From: WTGU01 sp965200925
GTDB taxonomy: Bacteria; Pseudomonadota; Alphaproteobacteria; UBA828
Direction of reading: 5' to 3'
Assembly: GCA_965200925.1 (NCBI GenBank)
Contig: OZ241738.1
Location: forward strand, 186,001 to 250,000
Length of the DNA: 64,000 bases
The position numbers were made by a program, and so were the translations under genes. Under the pieces are notes generated by a model. The model saw nothing but the letters and a program-made list of their open reading frames with translations. It was not told where the DNA came from and did not search any database. Positions 32,188-41,581 of the stretch are shown here, in pieces; the first letter of the stretch is position 1, and every line of letters begins with the position of its first letter.

Positions 32188-33434
32188 CGAGATTTTCCAT
32201 CTTCAGCCTGGCACGCAACGCGCTGAGCTGGCATGAGCGCTGGCCGGCGCAGTGGCGCAGCCCGGAGCCGAAGCCGGCCTACGACGTGGTGGTCATCGGC
32301 GGCGGCGGGCACGGGCTGGCGACCGCCTACTACCTCGCCGCCAATCACGGCATCGCCGACGTGGCCGTTCTGGAGAAGGGCTGGTTGGGCGGCGGCAACA
32401 CCGGGCGCAACACCACGGTGATCCGCTCCAACTACCTGTGGGACGAAAGCGCCGCGCTCTACGAACACGCGCTGACGCTCTGGGAAGGGCTCGCGCAGGC
32501 GCTCAACTACAACCTGATGTTCAGCCAGCGCGGCGTCCTGAACCTGATCCACAACGTCCACGATCTCCAGGAGGCGACCCGGCGGGTCAACGCCAACCGC
32601 CTGAACGGCGTCGATGCCGAACTGCTGTCCACGGCGGAGGTCAAGGCGTTCTGCCCGGTCGTCGACACCTCGCCGGAGGTGCGCTATCCGGTCATGGGCG
32701 GGACCCTGCAACGACGCGGCGGCAACGCCCGCCACGACGCGGTCGCCTGGGGCTTCGCGCGGGCGGCGGACGCCCGCGGCGTCGACATCATCCAGAACTG
32801 CGAGGTCACCGGCATCGACGTGGCGGGCGGCAAGGTCACCGGCGTGCGCACGACCCACGGCGCCATCGCGGCGCGCAAGGTCGCCATCGTCGCCGCCGGG
32901 CACAGCTCGGTGCTCGCCGATATGGCCGGGTTCCGCCTGCCCATCGAGAGCCACGCCTTGCAGGCGCTGGTCTCGGAGCCGCTCAAGCCGGTGCTGAACT
33001 GCGTCGTCATGTCAAACGGCGTGCATGTCTATCTCAGCCAGTCCGACAAGGGCGAATTGGTGATCGGCGCCGGGCTCGATCCGCCCAACTCCTACGGCCA
33101 GCGCGGCGGCCTGCACACCATCGAGGCGCAGATGGGCGCCCTCGTCGCGCTGATGCCGATCTTCAGCCGGGTGCGCATGATGCGCTCCTGGGGCGGTATC
33201 GTGGACGTCTGCCCCGATGCCTCGCCCATCGTGGGGCTCTCCCCGGTGGCAGGGCTGTTCCTCAATTGCGGTTGGGGCACCGGCGGCTTCAAGGCGACTC
33301 CGGGCTCGGGCTGGGTGCTGGCCCACACCATCGCTACCGGCGCGCCGCACCCGCTCAACGCCCCGTTCTCTCTCGAACGCTTCGCCACCGGCGCGCTGAT
33401 CGACGAGCATGCCGCCGCGGCCGTGGCCCACTGA
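32184..33434 (+). CDS. soxB: Sarcosine oxidase beta subunit
   Basis: Flavoprotein subunit of heterotetrameric sarcosine oxidase, which demethylates sarcosine to glycine. 416 residues. The FAD-binding motif VVIGGGGHGLATAYYLA is near residue 35, GNTGRNTTVIRSNYL near 71, and RRGGNARHDAVAWG near 174, probably the site of the family's covalently held flavin. The C-terminal LNCGWGTGGFKATPGSG block is typical. GTG 32184 is the only start giving the right N-terminus. First gene of soxBDAG. Confidence 0.95.
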   Translation: MTRFSIFSLARNALSWHERWPAQWRSPEPKPAYDVVVIGGGGHGLATAYYLAANHGIADVAVLEKGWLGGGNTGRNTTVIRSNYLWDESAALYEHALTLWEGLAQALNYNLMFSQRGVLNLIHNVHDLQEATRRVNANRLNGVDAELLSTAEVKAFCPVVDTSPEVRYPVMGGTLQRRGGNARHDAVAWGFARAADARGVDIIQNCEVTGIDVAGGKVTGVRTTHGAIAARKVAIVAAGHSSVLADMAGFRLPIESHALQALVSEPLKPVLNCVVMSNGVHVYLSQSDKGELVIGAGLDPPNSYGQRGGLHTIEAQMGALVALMPIFSRVRMMRSWGGIVDVCPDASPIVGLSPVAGLFLNCGWGTGGFKATPGSGWVLAHTIATGAPHPLNAPFSLERFATGALIDEHAAAAVAH

Positions 33435-33451
33435 CGCGCTGGCGCAGGCCG

Positions 33452-33745
33452 ATGTTGTGGATCGACTGCCCCTGGTGCGGCGCGCGGCCGGAGCCGGAGT
33501 TCCACTACGGCGGCGAGGCGCACGTCGCCCGGCCCGACCCGGCGACGACCGACGATGCCGGCTGGGCGGACTATCTCTTCATGCGGCGCAACCCGAAGGG
33601 CATCCACGCCGAGCGCTGGATGCACCGCGACGGCTGCCGGCGCTGGTTCAACGTGCTGCGCCACACCGTGAGTCACGAGGTGCTGGCGGTCTATCCCATG
33701 GGCGCGGCCCGGCCCGAGTCGCCGCCGGGCGCAGGCGGCGGCTGA
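33452..33745 (+). CDS. soxD: Sarcosine oxidase delta subunit
   Basis: Small zinc-binding subunit, 97 residues. The Cys cluster IDCPWCGARPEPEF near residue 4 and the later GCRRWFNVLRHTVSHEV near 62 supply the zinc ligands known for this family. The stop overlaps the soxA ATG by one base (TGATG). It bridges the alpha and beta subunits in the complex. Confidence 0.95.
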   Translation: MLWIDCPWCGARPEPEFHYGGEAHVARPDPATTDDAGWADYLFMRRNPKGIHAERWMHRDGCRRWFNVLRHTVSHEVLAVYPMGAARPESPPGAGGG

Positions 33746-36738
33746 TGCGCTTCCGCCTCGCGCATGGCGGGCGTATCGACCGCGCCAAGCGCCTCCGCTT
33801 CGCCTTCGACGGGCGGCGCTACGAGGGCTTCGCCGGCGACACCCTCGCCTCGGCGTTGATCGCCAACGGTCGCCACCTGACGGGCCGGAGCTTCAAATAC
33901 CGCCGCCCGCGCGGCATTCTCACGGCCGGTTCCGAGGAGCCCTCGGCGCTGGTCCAGCTTGGCGAAGGCGCGCGGGCCGAGCCCAATCTGCGGGCCACCC
34001 AGATCGAGCTCTACGACGGCTTGACGGCCAGCGGAATCAACGCCTGGCCCAGCGCGTCCTTCGATCTCGGCGCCTGGACGGGAATGCTGGCGCCGCTCTT
34101 CCCGGCCGGCTTTTACTACAAGACCTTCCTCTGGCCGGCCTCGTTCTGGAAGGCGCTCTACGAGCCGGCGATCCGGCGCATGGCGGGGCTGGGCCGCGCC
34201 CCCGACGGGCCGGACCCGGACCGCTATGACAAGATGCACGTCCATTGCGACGTGCTGGTGGCGGGCGGCGGCCCGAGCGGCCTCGCCGCCGCGCTGGCCG
34301 CCGGCGAGGCCGGCGCCCGGGTGGTGCTGATGGACGAGCGGCCGGCGCTCGGCGGGGCGCTCCTGGGCCTCGGATACGGCATCGACGGGCGCGACGGCGC
34401 GGACTGGGCCGCCGACGCCCACGCCCGCCTCGCGGCCATGCCCGAGACACGAGTCCTGACCCGGACGACGCTCTTCGGCTATTACGACAACAATTCGCTG
34501 GCCGCCCTCGAACGACGCACCGACCATCTCGGGCCGCGCGCGCCCGCCGGCATCGCGCGCCAGCGGCTGTGGCACGTCAAGGCGCGCCGGGTGGTGCTGG
34601 CGACCGGCGCGCACGAACGGCCCCTGGTCTTCGCCGACAACGACCGCCCCGGGATCATGCTGGCCTCGGCGGCGCAGCTTTACGTCAATCACTACGCCGC
34701 GCTGCCCGGCCGGCGGGCGGTGCTCTTCACCAACAACGACGCGGCCTACGAGGCCGCCCGCGATCTCGCCCGCGCCGGCGTCGCGATCGCCGCCGTGGTC
34801 GATTGCCGGCCTGCGCCCACGGCGCCGCTCGCCGATGCCCTGCGCGAGGCCGGCGCCGCGCTGTACGCCCATGCCGTCGTCGCCGCCACCCACGGGGCGA
34901 AGCGGGTGCGCGCCGTCACCGTGAAGGGCCTCGAGGCGGGTGGCCCGGCGCGCCGCGTCGCCTGCGACTGCGTGCTCGTCTCCGGCGGCTGGGACCCGGC
35001 GGTGCATCTCTTCCGCCAGTCCGGCGGCGGACTGGCGTTCGAGGAGGCGCGGGGCGTCTTCCTCCCCGGCGCGCCGGGCCAGCCCGTGGAGGTCGCGGGC
35101 GCCGCCGCCGGCCGCTTCGCTCTCGCCGCCTGCCTGGAGGAAGGAGCGGCGGCGGGTGCGCGGGCGGCGCGGGCGGCCGGCTTCGGAGCGGGGCGGGCGC
35201 CCGAACGCCCGCCGGTCGATGCCCCGGCGGCCGGCGCCGTCATGCCCTTCTGGCTGGCGCCGGGCCTGCGGCCCGCAGGCCACGGCAAGGCCAAGCACAT
35301 GGTCGACCACCAGGACGACGTGACCGTCCAGGACATCCGTCTGGCCGCGCGCGAGGGCTTCCGCTCGGTCGAACACGTCAAGCGCTACACCACCATCGGG
35401 ATGGGCACGGACCAGGGCAAGACGGCGAACGTCAACGGCCTCGCCCTCCTCGCCGATGCCCTGGGGAAGCCCCTCTCCGAGATCGGCACCACGACCGCGC
35501 GCCCGCCCTACACGCCGGTCGCCTTCGGGGCGCTGGCCGGCCGCGACTGCGGCGAATTGATGGACCCGGTGCGCCGCACCGCCATGCACGCATGGCACGA
35601 GGCCGCCGGCGCGGTCTTCGAAAACGTGGGCCAGTGGCGCCGGCCCTGGTGGTATCCCAGGGCGGGAGAGGACAAACGGGCGGCCGTCGCGCGGGAATGC
35701 CGCGCCGTACGCGAGGCGGCCGGGCTGCTCGATGCCTCGACCCTCGGCAAGATCGACGTCCAGGGGCCGGATGCGGCGGCCTTCCTCGACCGTCTCTACA
35801 CCAACACGATGTCGACCCTGCCGGTGGGCCGCGTGCGCTACGGGCTGATGTGCCGCGACGACGGCATGGTGTTCGACGACGGCACCGCGGCGCGGCTGGG
35901 CGAGGGGCATTATCTCGTGACCACCACCACCGGCAACGCCGCCCTCGTGCTGGAGTGGCTCGAAGAGTGGTTGCAGACCGAATGGCCCGAACTCCGCGTC
36001 TATTGCACCTCGGTCACCGAGCAGTGGGCGACCCTCGCGCTCGCCGGGCCGAAGGCGCGCGCGATCCTGGCGGCCGTCGCGCCGGACATGGCCGTGGACG
36101 CCGCTTCCTTCCCTTTCATGCGCGTGGCCCACGGCGTCGTCGCCGGCGTGCCCGCGCGGGTGTTCCGCATCAGCTTCAGCGGTGAACTCGGCTTCGAGAT
36201 CAACGTGCCGTGGCACCACGGGCTTTCGGTGTGGGAGGCGGTGACGGCGGCGGGGGAGCCATACGGCCTTGCGCCATACGGCACCGAAGCGATGCACGTG
36301 CTCCGCGCCGAGCGCGGCTTCGTCATCGTCGGTCAGGAGACCGACGGCACCACCACGCCGCAGGATCTCGGCATGGGCCGGCTCGTCTCGGGGAAGAAGC
36401 CGGATTTCCTCGGCAAGCGCGCCTGGGAGCGCGCCGACACCCGGCGCGCGGACCGCAAGCAACTGGTCGGCATTCTCACCGAGGACCCGCAGGCGGTGCT
36501 GCCCGAGGGCGCCCAGCTCGTCGAAGCGCCCGGGCGCCCCCCGGTGCCCATGATCGGGCACGTCACCTCGAGCTACGCAAGCCCCACGCTCGGCCGCTCC
36601 ATCGCCCTCGCCCTCGTGCGCGGCGGCCGCGCCCGCATCGGGCAAACGGTCCACGCCGCTCTCGCCGAGGGCGCCATCGCCTGCACGGTGAGTGCGCCGG
36701 TGTTCTACGATCCCGAGGGCGCGCGACGCGATGGCTGA
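33745..36738 (+). CDS. soxA: Sarcosine oxidase alpha subunit
   Basis: Largest subunit, 997 residues, normal for the family. Order: N-terminal ferredoxin-like domain (1-100, with GDTLASALIANG), NAD+-binding pyridine nucleotide-disulfide domain (VLVAGGGPSGLAAALAAGEAG near 170), a second Rossmann segment (near 330) and the C-terminal T-protein/tetrahydrofolate domain (about 600-997) that captures the methylene group on THF. Made with soxB, soxD and soxG in one operon. Its stop overlaps the soxG start. Confidence 0.96.
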   Translation: MRFRLAHGGRIDRAKRLRFAFDGRRYEGFAGDTLASALIANGRHLTGRSFKYRRPRGILTAGSEEPSALVQLGEGARAEPNLRATQIELYDGLTASGINAWPSASFDLGAWTGMLAPLFPAGFYYKTFLWPASFWKALYEPAIRRMAGLGRAPDGPDPDRYDKMHVHCDVLVAGGGPSGLAAALAAGEAGARVVLMDERPALGGALLGLGYGIDGRDGADWAADAHARLAAMPETRVLTRTTLFGYYDNNSLAALERRTDHLGPRAPAGIARQRLWHVKARRVVLATGAHERPLVFADNDRPGIMLASAAQLYVNHYAALPGRRAVLFTNNDAAYEAARDLARAGVAIAAVVDCRPAPTAPLADALREAGAALYAHAVVAATHGAKRVRAVTVKGLEAGGPARRVACDCVLVSGGWDPAVHLFRQSGGGLAFEEARGVFLPGAPGQPVEVAGAAAGRFALAACLEEGAAAGARAARAAGFGAGRAPERPPVDAPAAGAVMPFWLAPGLRPAGHGKAKHMVDHQDDVTVQDIRLAAREGFRSVEHVKRYTTIGMGTDQGKTANVNGLALLADALGKPLSEIGTTTARPPYTPVAFGALAGRDCGELMDPVRRTAMHAWHEAAGAVFENVGQWRRPWWYPRAGEDKRAAVARECRAVREAAGLLDASTLGKIDVQGPDAAAFLDRLYTNTMSTLPVGRVRYGLMCRDDGMVFDDGTAARLGEGHYLVTTTTGNAALVLEWLEEWLQTEWPELRVYCTSVTEQWATLALAGPKARAILAAVAPDMAVDAASFPFMRVAHGVVAGVPARVFRISFSGELGFEINVPWHHGLSVWEAVTAAGEPYGLAPYGTEAMHVLRAERGFVIVGQETDGTTTPQDLGMGRLVSGKKPDFLGKRAWERADTRRADRKQLVGILTEDPQAVLPEGAQLVEAPGRPPVPMIGHVTSSYASPTLGRSIALALVRGGRARIGQTVHAALAEGAIACTVSAPVFYDPEGARRDG

Positions 36739-37333
36739 AGCCCCCCCGCCGCGCAGCCCGCTTGCCGCCCTCGCCGGTGCCCTCGCCGCCGGTCCGCCCG
36801 CCGGTGCGGACGGCGTCGCCCTCGCCGAGCGCGCCCCCCACATGCGCCTCGCCCTCAGGCTCGATCCGGCGGCGGGCGCGCGGGAGGCGGTGTGCGCCGT
36901 TCTTGGCCTGGCCCCGCCGCTGGCGCCGAACACGGCCGCGGCGGCGGACGGCAGGGCCATCCTCTGGCTCGGTCCCGACGAATGGCTGGTGACCGGCCCG
37001 TCCGACGAACGCGCCGCGGTCGCGCGCGCGCTCCGGGAGGCGCTCGCTGGCCACCACCACGCTCTCACCGACGTGAGCGCGCAGAGCGCCGTGCTCGTGC
37101 TCTCCGGCGGGCAGACGCGGGAGGTCCTGGCGAAGGGATGCCGCCTCGATCTCCACGCCCGGTCGTTCGCCCCCGGTGCCTGTGCGCAGACCACCCTCGC
37201 CAAGGCGCAGGTCCTCCTGTACCGGCCCGGCGCCGCGCCCACCTGCGAGATCGCCGTGCGCAATTCCTTCGCCGTCTATCTCGTGACTTGGCTCCTCGAC
37301 GCCATGGCCGAATACCGGGGCGGGGCGCCGTGA
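36731..37333 (+). CDS. soxG: Sarcosine oxidase gamma subunit
   Basis: Fourth subunit, 200 residues, distantly related to the T-protein fold. The WLGPDEWLV motif near residue 77 and the conserved VSAQSAVLVLSG segment near 115 identify it. ATG 36731 overlaps the soxA stop. No folD, purU or glyA follows as in some other sox operons. Confidence 0.93.
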   Translation: MAEAPPPRSPLAALAGALAAGPPAGADGVALAERAPHMRLALRLDPAAGAREAVCAVLGLAPPLAPNTAAAADGRAILWLGPDEWLVTGPSDERAAVARALREALAGHHHALTDVSAQSAVLVLSGGQTREVLAKGCRLDLHARSFAPGACAQTTLAKAQVLLYRPGAAPTCEIAVRNSFAVYLVTWLLDAMAEYRGGAP

Positions 37334-37361
37334 AACGCCGGCCGTGAGCGGGAGGGGCGGC

Positions 37362-37390
37362 TTGTTCCCCCGCGGGCCGTGACATATTTT
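37362..37390 (+). promoter_or_regulatory. Candidate promoter of murA
   Basis: TTGTTC at 37362-37367 and TATTTT at 37385-37390 are separated by 17 bases, 30 bases before the murA ATG. It is the only AT-rich patch between soxG and murA. Confidence 0.45.
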
Positions 37391-37419
37391 CCGCCGCCGA
37401 GGGGCGGCGGGGGCGATTC

Positions 37420-38700
37420 ATGGACAGCATCCGGATCAGAGGCGGCCGCCCGCTGGAGGGCGAGATCGAGATCTTCGGCGCGAAGAACGCCGCCCTGCCG
37501 CTGATGGCGGCCAGCCTTCTCACCGACAAGACGCTTACCCTCTTCAACCTTCCGCGTCTGGCCGACATCGCGACCCTCTCCCACCTTCTGGCCGGGCTCG
37601 GCGTCGAGATCGGCGACGGCGCCCGCCGCGGCGGGGACAACAGCGGCCGGGTCTTCTCCCTCACGGCCGCCAGGATCGCCGACACCACTGCGCCCTACGA
37701 CTTGGTGCGCCGGATGCGCGCCTCCGTCCTGGTGCTGGGCCCGTTGCTGGCGCGCACGGGCCGGGCGACGGTGGCGCTTCCCGGCGGTTGCGCGATCGGG
37801 ACGCGCCCGGTCGATATCCACGTGGACGGCCTGGCCCGGCTCGGGGCCGATATCGTCCTCGAGGACGGCTACATCCGGGCGACGGCGGTGAAAGGCTTGC
37901 GCGGTGCAGAGATCAGACTGCCGTTCGCCTCGGTCGGCGCGACCGAGAACCTGATGATGGCGGCGAGCCTCGCGCGCGGCGAGACCACCATCCGCAACGC
38001 CGCGCGCGAGCCGGAAGTCGCCGACCTCGCCTGCTGCCTGAACGCCATGGGCGCCGACGTGGCCGGGGCCGGCAGCGACGAGATCGCAATCCGGGGAAAG
38101 GAGGCGCTGGGCGGTGCCGACCACCACGTGGTGGCCGATCGGATCGAGGCCGGGACCTACGCGCTGGCCGCCGCCATGGCCGGCGGCGACGTCGAACTGG
38201 TCGGCGCGCCGGCGGACCTGCTCCGCTCCCCGCTCGGCTATCTCGGCGCCGCCGGTGCCGCCATCGACGAGACGCCCCGCGGCCTCCGCGTGCGCGGCGA
38301 TGGCCGTCCCTCGGCCTGCGACGCCACGACCCAGCCCTATCCCGGCTTCCCCACCGACCTCCAGGCGCAGGCGATGGCGTTGATGACCGTGGCCGACGGT
38401 GCCTCGATGATCACCGAGACCATCTTCGAAAACCGCTTCATGCACGTTCCCGAACTGCGCCGCATGGGCGCCGACATCGCCGTGCGAGGCGCCACGGCCG
38501 TGGTGCGCGGCGTGGCAGGACTCGCCGGCGCGCCGGTGATGGCCACCGATCTCCGGGCCTCCTCCTCGCTGGTCCTGGCCGGCCTCGCCGCCGCCGGCGA
38601 GACGGTGGTGAACCGGGTCTATCACCTCGACCGCGGCTACGAGCGCATCGAGGACAAGCTCGCGGCCTGCGGCGCCGAGATCGACCGGGTCGATCGTTGA
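37420..38700 (+). CDS. murA: UDP-N-acetylglucosamine 1-carboxyvinyltransferase
   Basis: First committed step of peptidoglycan synthesis: transfers enolpyruvate from PEP to UDP-GlcNAc. 426 residues. The N-terminal GAKNAALPLMAASLL near residue 20, the RMRASVLVLGPLLAR block, and the PEP-binding catalytic cysteine in PGGCAIGTRP (Cys124) are intact, so fosfomycin sensitivity at the target would be expected. The stop overlaps the TTG start of the DUF2948 gene. Confidence 0.97.
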   Translation: MDSIRIRGGRPLEGEIEIFGAKNAALPLMAASLLTDKTLTLFNLPRLADIATLSHLLAGLGVEIGDGARRGGDNSGRVFSLTAARIADTTAPYDLVRRMRASVLVLGPLLARTGRATVALPGGCAIGTRPVDIHVDGLARLGADIVLEDGYIRATAVKGLRGAEIRLPFASVGATENLMMAASLARGETTIRNAAREPEVADLACCLNAMGADVAGAGSDEIAIRGKEALGGADHHVVADRIEAGTYALAAAMAGGDVELVGAPADLLRSPLGYLGAAGAAIDETPRGLRVRGDGRPSACDATTQPYPGFPTDLQAQAMALMTVADGASMITETIFENRFMHVPELRRMGADIAVRGATAVVRGVAGLAGAPVMATDLRASSSLVLAGLAAAGETVVNRVYHLDRGYERIEDKLAACGAEIDRVDR

Positions 38701-39128
38701 CGGCATCCTCGCGCCTCAAGCTGCGGGCGGAAGACGCCGACGATCTCGCCGTGGTCTCGACCTGCCTCGAGGATGCCGTGTTCGCCGTGGGCGAGATGGC
38801 CTTCGACACCGCCGACAACCGCTTCGCGGCAGTCGTCGTGCGCCGCTGCCGCGACGCCGACCCCGGCACCCTCGGCCAGACGAAGGCCGCCGTCCATTTC
38901 GACGCCGTCTCCGCCGTCAAGCAGCGCGGGATCGACCGCGCGCGGCCCGGACGGCTCCTGCGGCTCGTCGGGATGTTTGCCGAGCGCGGCCGGAACGCGA
39001 CGGTGGTCCGGCTCCTGTTCTTCGACGGCGCCGAGATATGGCTCGAGGCCGAGCGACTCGACTGCCGGCTCCAGGACCTGGAGGAGCCGCCGGCCCGGGA
39101 CCTGCGCGAAGGGGCGCCGGCGCGATGA
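38697..39128 (+). CDS. DUF2948 family protein
   Basis: Protein of 143 residues of the alphaproteobacterial DUF2948 family. LKLRAEDADDLAVVSTCLEDAV at the start and FLFFDGAEIWLE-type text near residue 112 (LLFFDGAEIWLEAERLDCRL) are characteristic. TTG 38697 overlaps the murA stop (TTGA); the next in-frame ATG would lose the conserved N-terminus. Function unknown. It sits in its usual place between murA and hisG, so a coupled role is possible but unproven. Confidence 0.85.
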   Translation: MTASSRLKLRAEDADDLAVVSTCLEDAVFAVGEMAFDTADNRFAAVVVRRCRDADPGTLGQTKAAVHFDAVSAVKQRGIDRARPGRLLRLVGMFAERGRNATVVRLLFFDGAEIWLEAERLDCRLQDLEEPPARDLREGAPAR

Positions 39129-39135
39129 TCGTGCG

Positions 39136-39801
39136 ATGAACGAAGGGCTCGTCTTCGCCCTGCCCAAGGGCCGGATCGGCCGTGCGCTCGTGCCTCTGCT
39201 GGCGCGGGCGGGCGTCGAACCGGAGCCCGCCTTCGCGGACGAGCGGGCGCGCCGGCTTCGCTTCGCGACGGCCGACCGGGGGCTTTCGATCGTCCGCGTC
39301 CGCAGTTTCGACGTCGCCACCTTCGTCGCCTTCGGCGCCGCCCATCTCGGCGTCGCCGGCAACGACGTGCTGATGGAGTTCGACTACCGCGAGATCTACG
39401 CGCCCCTTGATCTCCGCATCGGCCGCTGCCGGCTGGTGGTGGCCGAGCCGGCGGCGCTGGCCACCGCGGACGATCCGTTGCGCTGGAGCCACGTGCGCGT
39501 GGCCACCAAATATCCGCGGCTGACGCGCCGCCATTTCGCGGCCCGCGGCGTCCAGGCCGAATGCATCAAGCTCAACGGGGCGATCGAGCTCGCGCCCGGC
39601 CTCGGCCTCTGCCGCCGCATCGTCGATCTGGTCGATACCGGCGCGACGCTCCGGGCCAACGATCTCGTCGAGGTGGAGCGCATCGCCGAGGTTTCCTCCC
39701 GGCTGGTGGCGAACCGCACCGCGCTCAAGACGCGGGCCGGCGCCCTCCGGACCTGGATCGAACGCTTTCGCGAGGCTGTGGATGGCCCGTCGTCTGGATA
39801 G
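39136..39801 (+). CDS. hisG: ATP phosphoribosyltransferase, short form
   Basis: First step of histidine synthesis. 221 residues, the short form that lacks the C-terminal feedback domain and, in known cases, needs the HisZ regulatory subunit. FALPKGRIGRALVPLLARAG at the N-terminus, LGVAGNDVLMEF near 77 and the PRPP-binding LVDTGATLRANDL near 170 are present. No hisZ is in the window. The end overlaps the hisD start by 20 bases. Confidence 0.95.
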   Translation: MNEGLVFALPKGRIGRALVPLLARAGVEPEPAFADERARRLRFATADRGLSIVRVRSFDVATFVAFGAAHLGVAGNDVLMEFDYREIYAPLDLRIGRCRLVVAEPAALATADDPLRWSHVRVATKYPRLTRRHFAARGVQAECIKLNGAIELAPGLGLCRRIVDLVDTGATLRANDLVEVERIAEVSSRLVANRTALKTRAGALRTWIERFREAVDGPSSG

Positions 39802-41083
39802 CGCCGCCGCCGGCTTCGCAGCCGCTTTCGAGGCCCTGCTGGCGGATCGGCAAGGGAGCGCCGGGGCCGCGGCGCGCGAGGCCGCGGCGATCGTGGAGAC
39901 GGTGCGCGCGGGCGGCGACGCGGCGCTGCTCGACTACACCCGGCGCTTCGACCGGGTCTCGCTGGCGCCCGGCGGCCTCCGCGTCGGTGCGGCGGAGGCC
40001 GCGGTCCGCGCGCGCGCGGTGCCCGCGGCGACGCGCCGCGCCCTGGAAGAGGCGGCGGCGCGCATCGAGGCGTTCCACGCGCGCCTGATGCCGGCCGATC
40101 TCGACTACCGCGACGGCGCCGGCGTCCGGCTCGGCGCCCGCTGGCGCCCGCTGGACTCCGTCGGCATCTACGTCCCCGGCGGCACCGCCGCCTATCCGAG
40201 CACCGTGCTCATGAACGCCGTCCCCGCCCGGGTCGCCGGCGTGCGGCGGATTGCCATGGCGGTGCCGGCGCCCGACGGCGTCCTCGCCCCGGCCGTCCTC
40301 GCCGCCGCCGAGGTGGCGGGCGTGCGCGAAATCTACCGCGTCGGCGGCGCCCAGGCCGTGGCGGCGCTGGCCCACGGCACCGAGACGATCGCGCCGGTGG
40401 ACAAGATCGTGGGGCCGGGGAACGCCTATGTCGCCGCCGCCAAGCGCCATGTCTTCGGGACGGTCGGCATCGATACGATCGCCGGCCCGTCCGAAATCCT
40501 CGTGGTCGCCGACGGGGCGAACGAGCCGCGCTGGATCGCCGCCGACCTGCTCTCCCAGGCCGAGCACGACGCGGCCGCGCAGGCGATCCTCATGACCGAC
40601 GACGCGACCTTCGCCGAGCGCGTGGCCGACGAGGTGCGGGCCCTGCTGGCGCGGCTGCCGCGCGCCGGGATCGCTGCCGGGAGCTGGCGCCGCCACGGCG
40701 CGGTCGTCGTCCTGCGCGCGCTCGACGAGGCGCCGCCGCTGATCGACCGCGTCGCGCCGGAGCATCTGGAGCTCGCGGTGGCGGCGCCGACGCCCCTGGC
40801 GGAGGCCGTGAACAGTGCCGGCGCCATCTTCCTCGGCCGCCACACGCCGGAGGCGATCGGCGATTACGTCGCCGGCCCCAACCACGTGCTGCCGACGGCC
40901 CGCAGCGCCCGCTTCTCGTCGGGCCTTTCGCCGCTGGATTTCCTCAAGCGCACCACCTTCGTCGGTTGCGATGCGGCGAGCCTCGCGCGCATCGGGCCGG
41001 CGGCGGTGACGCTGGCCGGCGCCGAAGGTCTTCACGCCCATGCCCTCTCCGTGGCGTTGCGGCTCGAAGGCGGGCCGGGGTGA
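39782..41083 (+). CDS. hisD: Histidinol dehydrogenase
   Basis: Final two oxidations of histidine synthesis, zinc- and NAD-dependent. 433 residues. VGIYVPGGTAAYPSTVLMNAVPA near 125, VGPGNAYVAAAKRHVFG near 214 and the zinc and catalytic histidines in LSQAEHDAAAQAI (near 260) and RVAPEHLEL (near 325) are intact. ATG 39782 lies inside the end of hisG. Confidence 0.97.
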   Translation: MARRLDSAAAGFAAAFEALLADRQGSAGAAAREAAAIVETVRAGGDAALLDYTRRFDRVSLAPGGLRVGAAEAAVRARAVPAATRRALEEAAARIEAFHARLMPADLDYRDGAGVRLGARWRPLDSVGIYVPGGTAAYPSTVLMNAVPARVAGVRRIAMAVPAPDGVLAPAVLAAAEVAGVREIYRVGGAQAVAALAHGTETIAPVDKIVGPGNAYVAAAKRHVFGTVGIDTIAGPSEILVVADGANEPRWIAADLLSQAEHDAAAQAILMTDDATFAERVADEVRALLARLPRAGIAAGSWRRHGAVVVLRALDEAPPLIDRVAPEHLELAVAAPTPLAEAVNSAGAIFLGRHTPEAIGDYVAGPNHVLPTARSARFSSGLSPLDFLKRTTFVGCDAASLARIGPAAVTLAGAEGLHAHALSVALRLEGGPG

Positions 41084-41087
41084 GCGG

Positions 41088-41573
41088 GTGGGCGGAGAGG
41101 CGGCCTGCGAGGCCAAGCTCGTCGCGGTCGTGCTCGACCGGACGGCCGCGCATCGCCGGGGCCCCGACGCCGAACACGAACGCCGAATCGCGATCCACGA
41201 CCTCCTCGAGGAAAACCGTTTCGCGCCGAACGACGGCTCCAGCGGCCCCTACCGGCTGCGTCTCCACCGCGCGGAAGACCGCCTCGTCTTCGAGGTCGAG
41301 GACGGGCGCGGGGCGGTCCGGTCCCCGGCGGCGCTCCGTCTCTCGGCGCTGCGCTCGACGCTGCGCGACTACGAGGCGATTTGCGACAGTTACCACCAAG
41401 CGATCAAGACCGCGCCGCGCGCCCGGATCGAGGCGATCGACATGGGCCGGCGCGCGTTCCACGACGAGGGCGCCGAGATCCTGCGCCGCGAACTGGCGGG
41501 CAAGGTCGAGATCGACCGGGCGACGGCGCGGCGCCTGTTCACGCTCGTCCACGCCCTTCGCGTCCGCCTCTGA
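41088..41573 (+). CDS. UPF0262 family protein
   Basis: Protein of 161 residues matching UPF0262, an alphaproteobacterial family of unknown function found after hisD. RIAIHDLLEENRFAP near residue 41 and SYHQAIKTAPRARIEAIDMGRRAFHDEG near 103-130 are the family's conserved blocks. GTG 41088 is chosen because it starts just after the hisD stop and gives the normal N-terminal lead. No function can be read from the sequence. Confidence 0.88.
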   Translation: MGGEAACEAKLVAVVLDRTAAHRRGPDAEHERRIAIHDLLEENRFAPNDGSSGPYRLRLHRAEDRLVFEVEDGRGAVRSPAALRLSALRSTLRDYEAICDSYHQAIKTAPRARIEAIDMGRRAFHDEGAEILRRELAGKVEIDRATARRLFTLVHALRVRL

Positions 41574-41581
41574 CCGGCGCC

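Noticed and set aside
33691..37263. Minus-strand open frame of 1190 codons over the sarcosine oxidase genes
   Set aside because: Antisense shadow of soxA and soxG; no recognisable domain.
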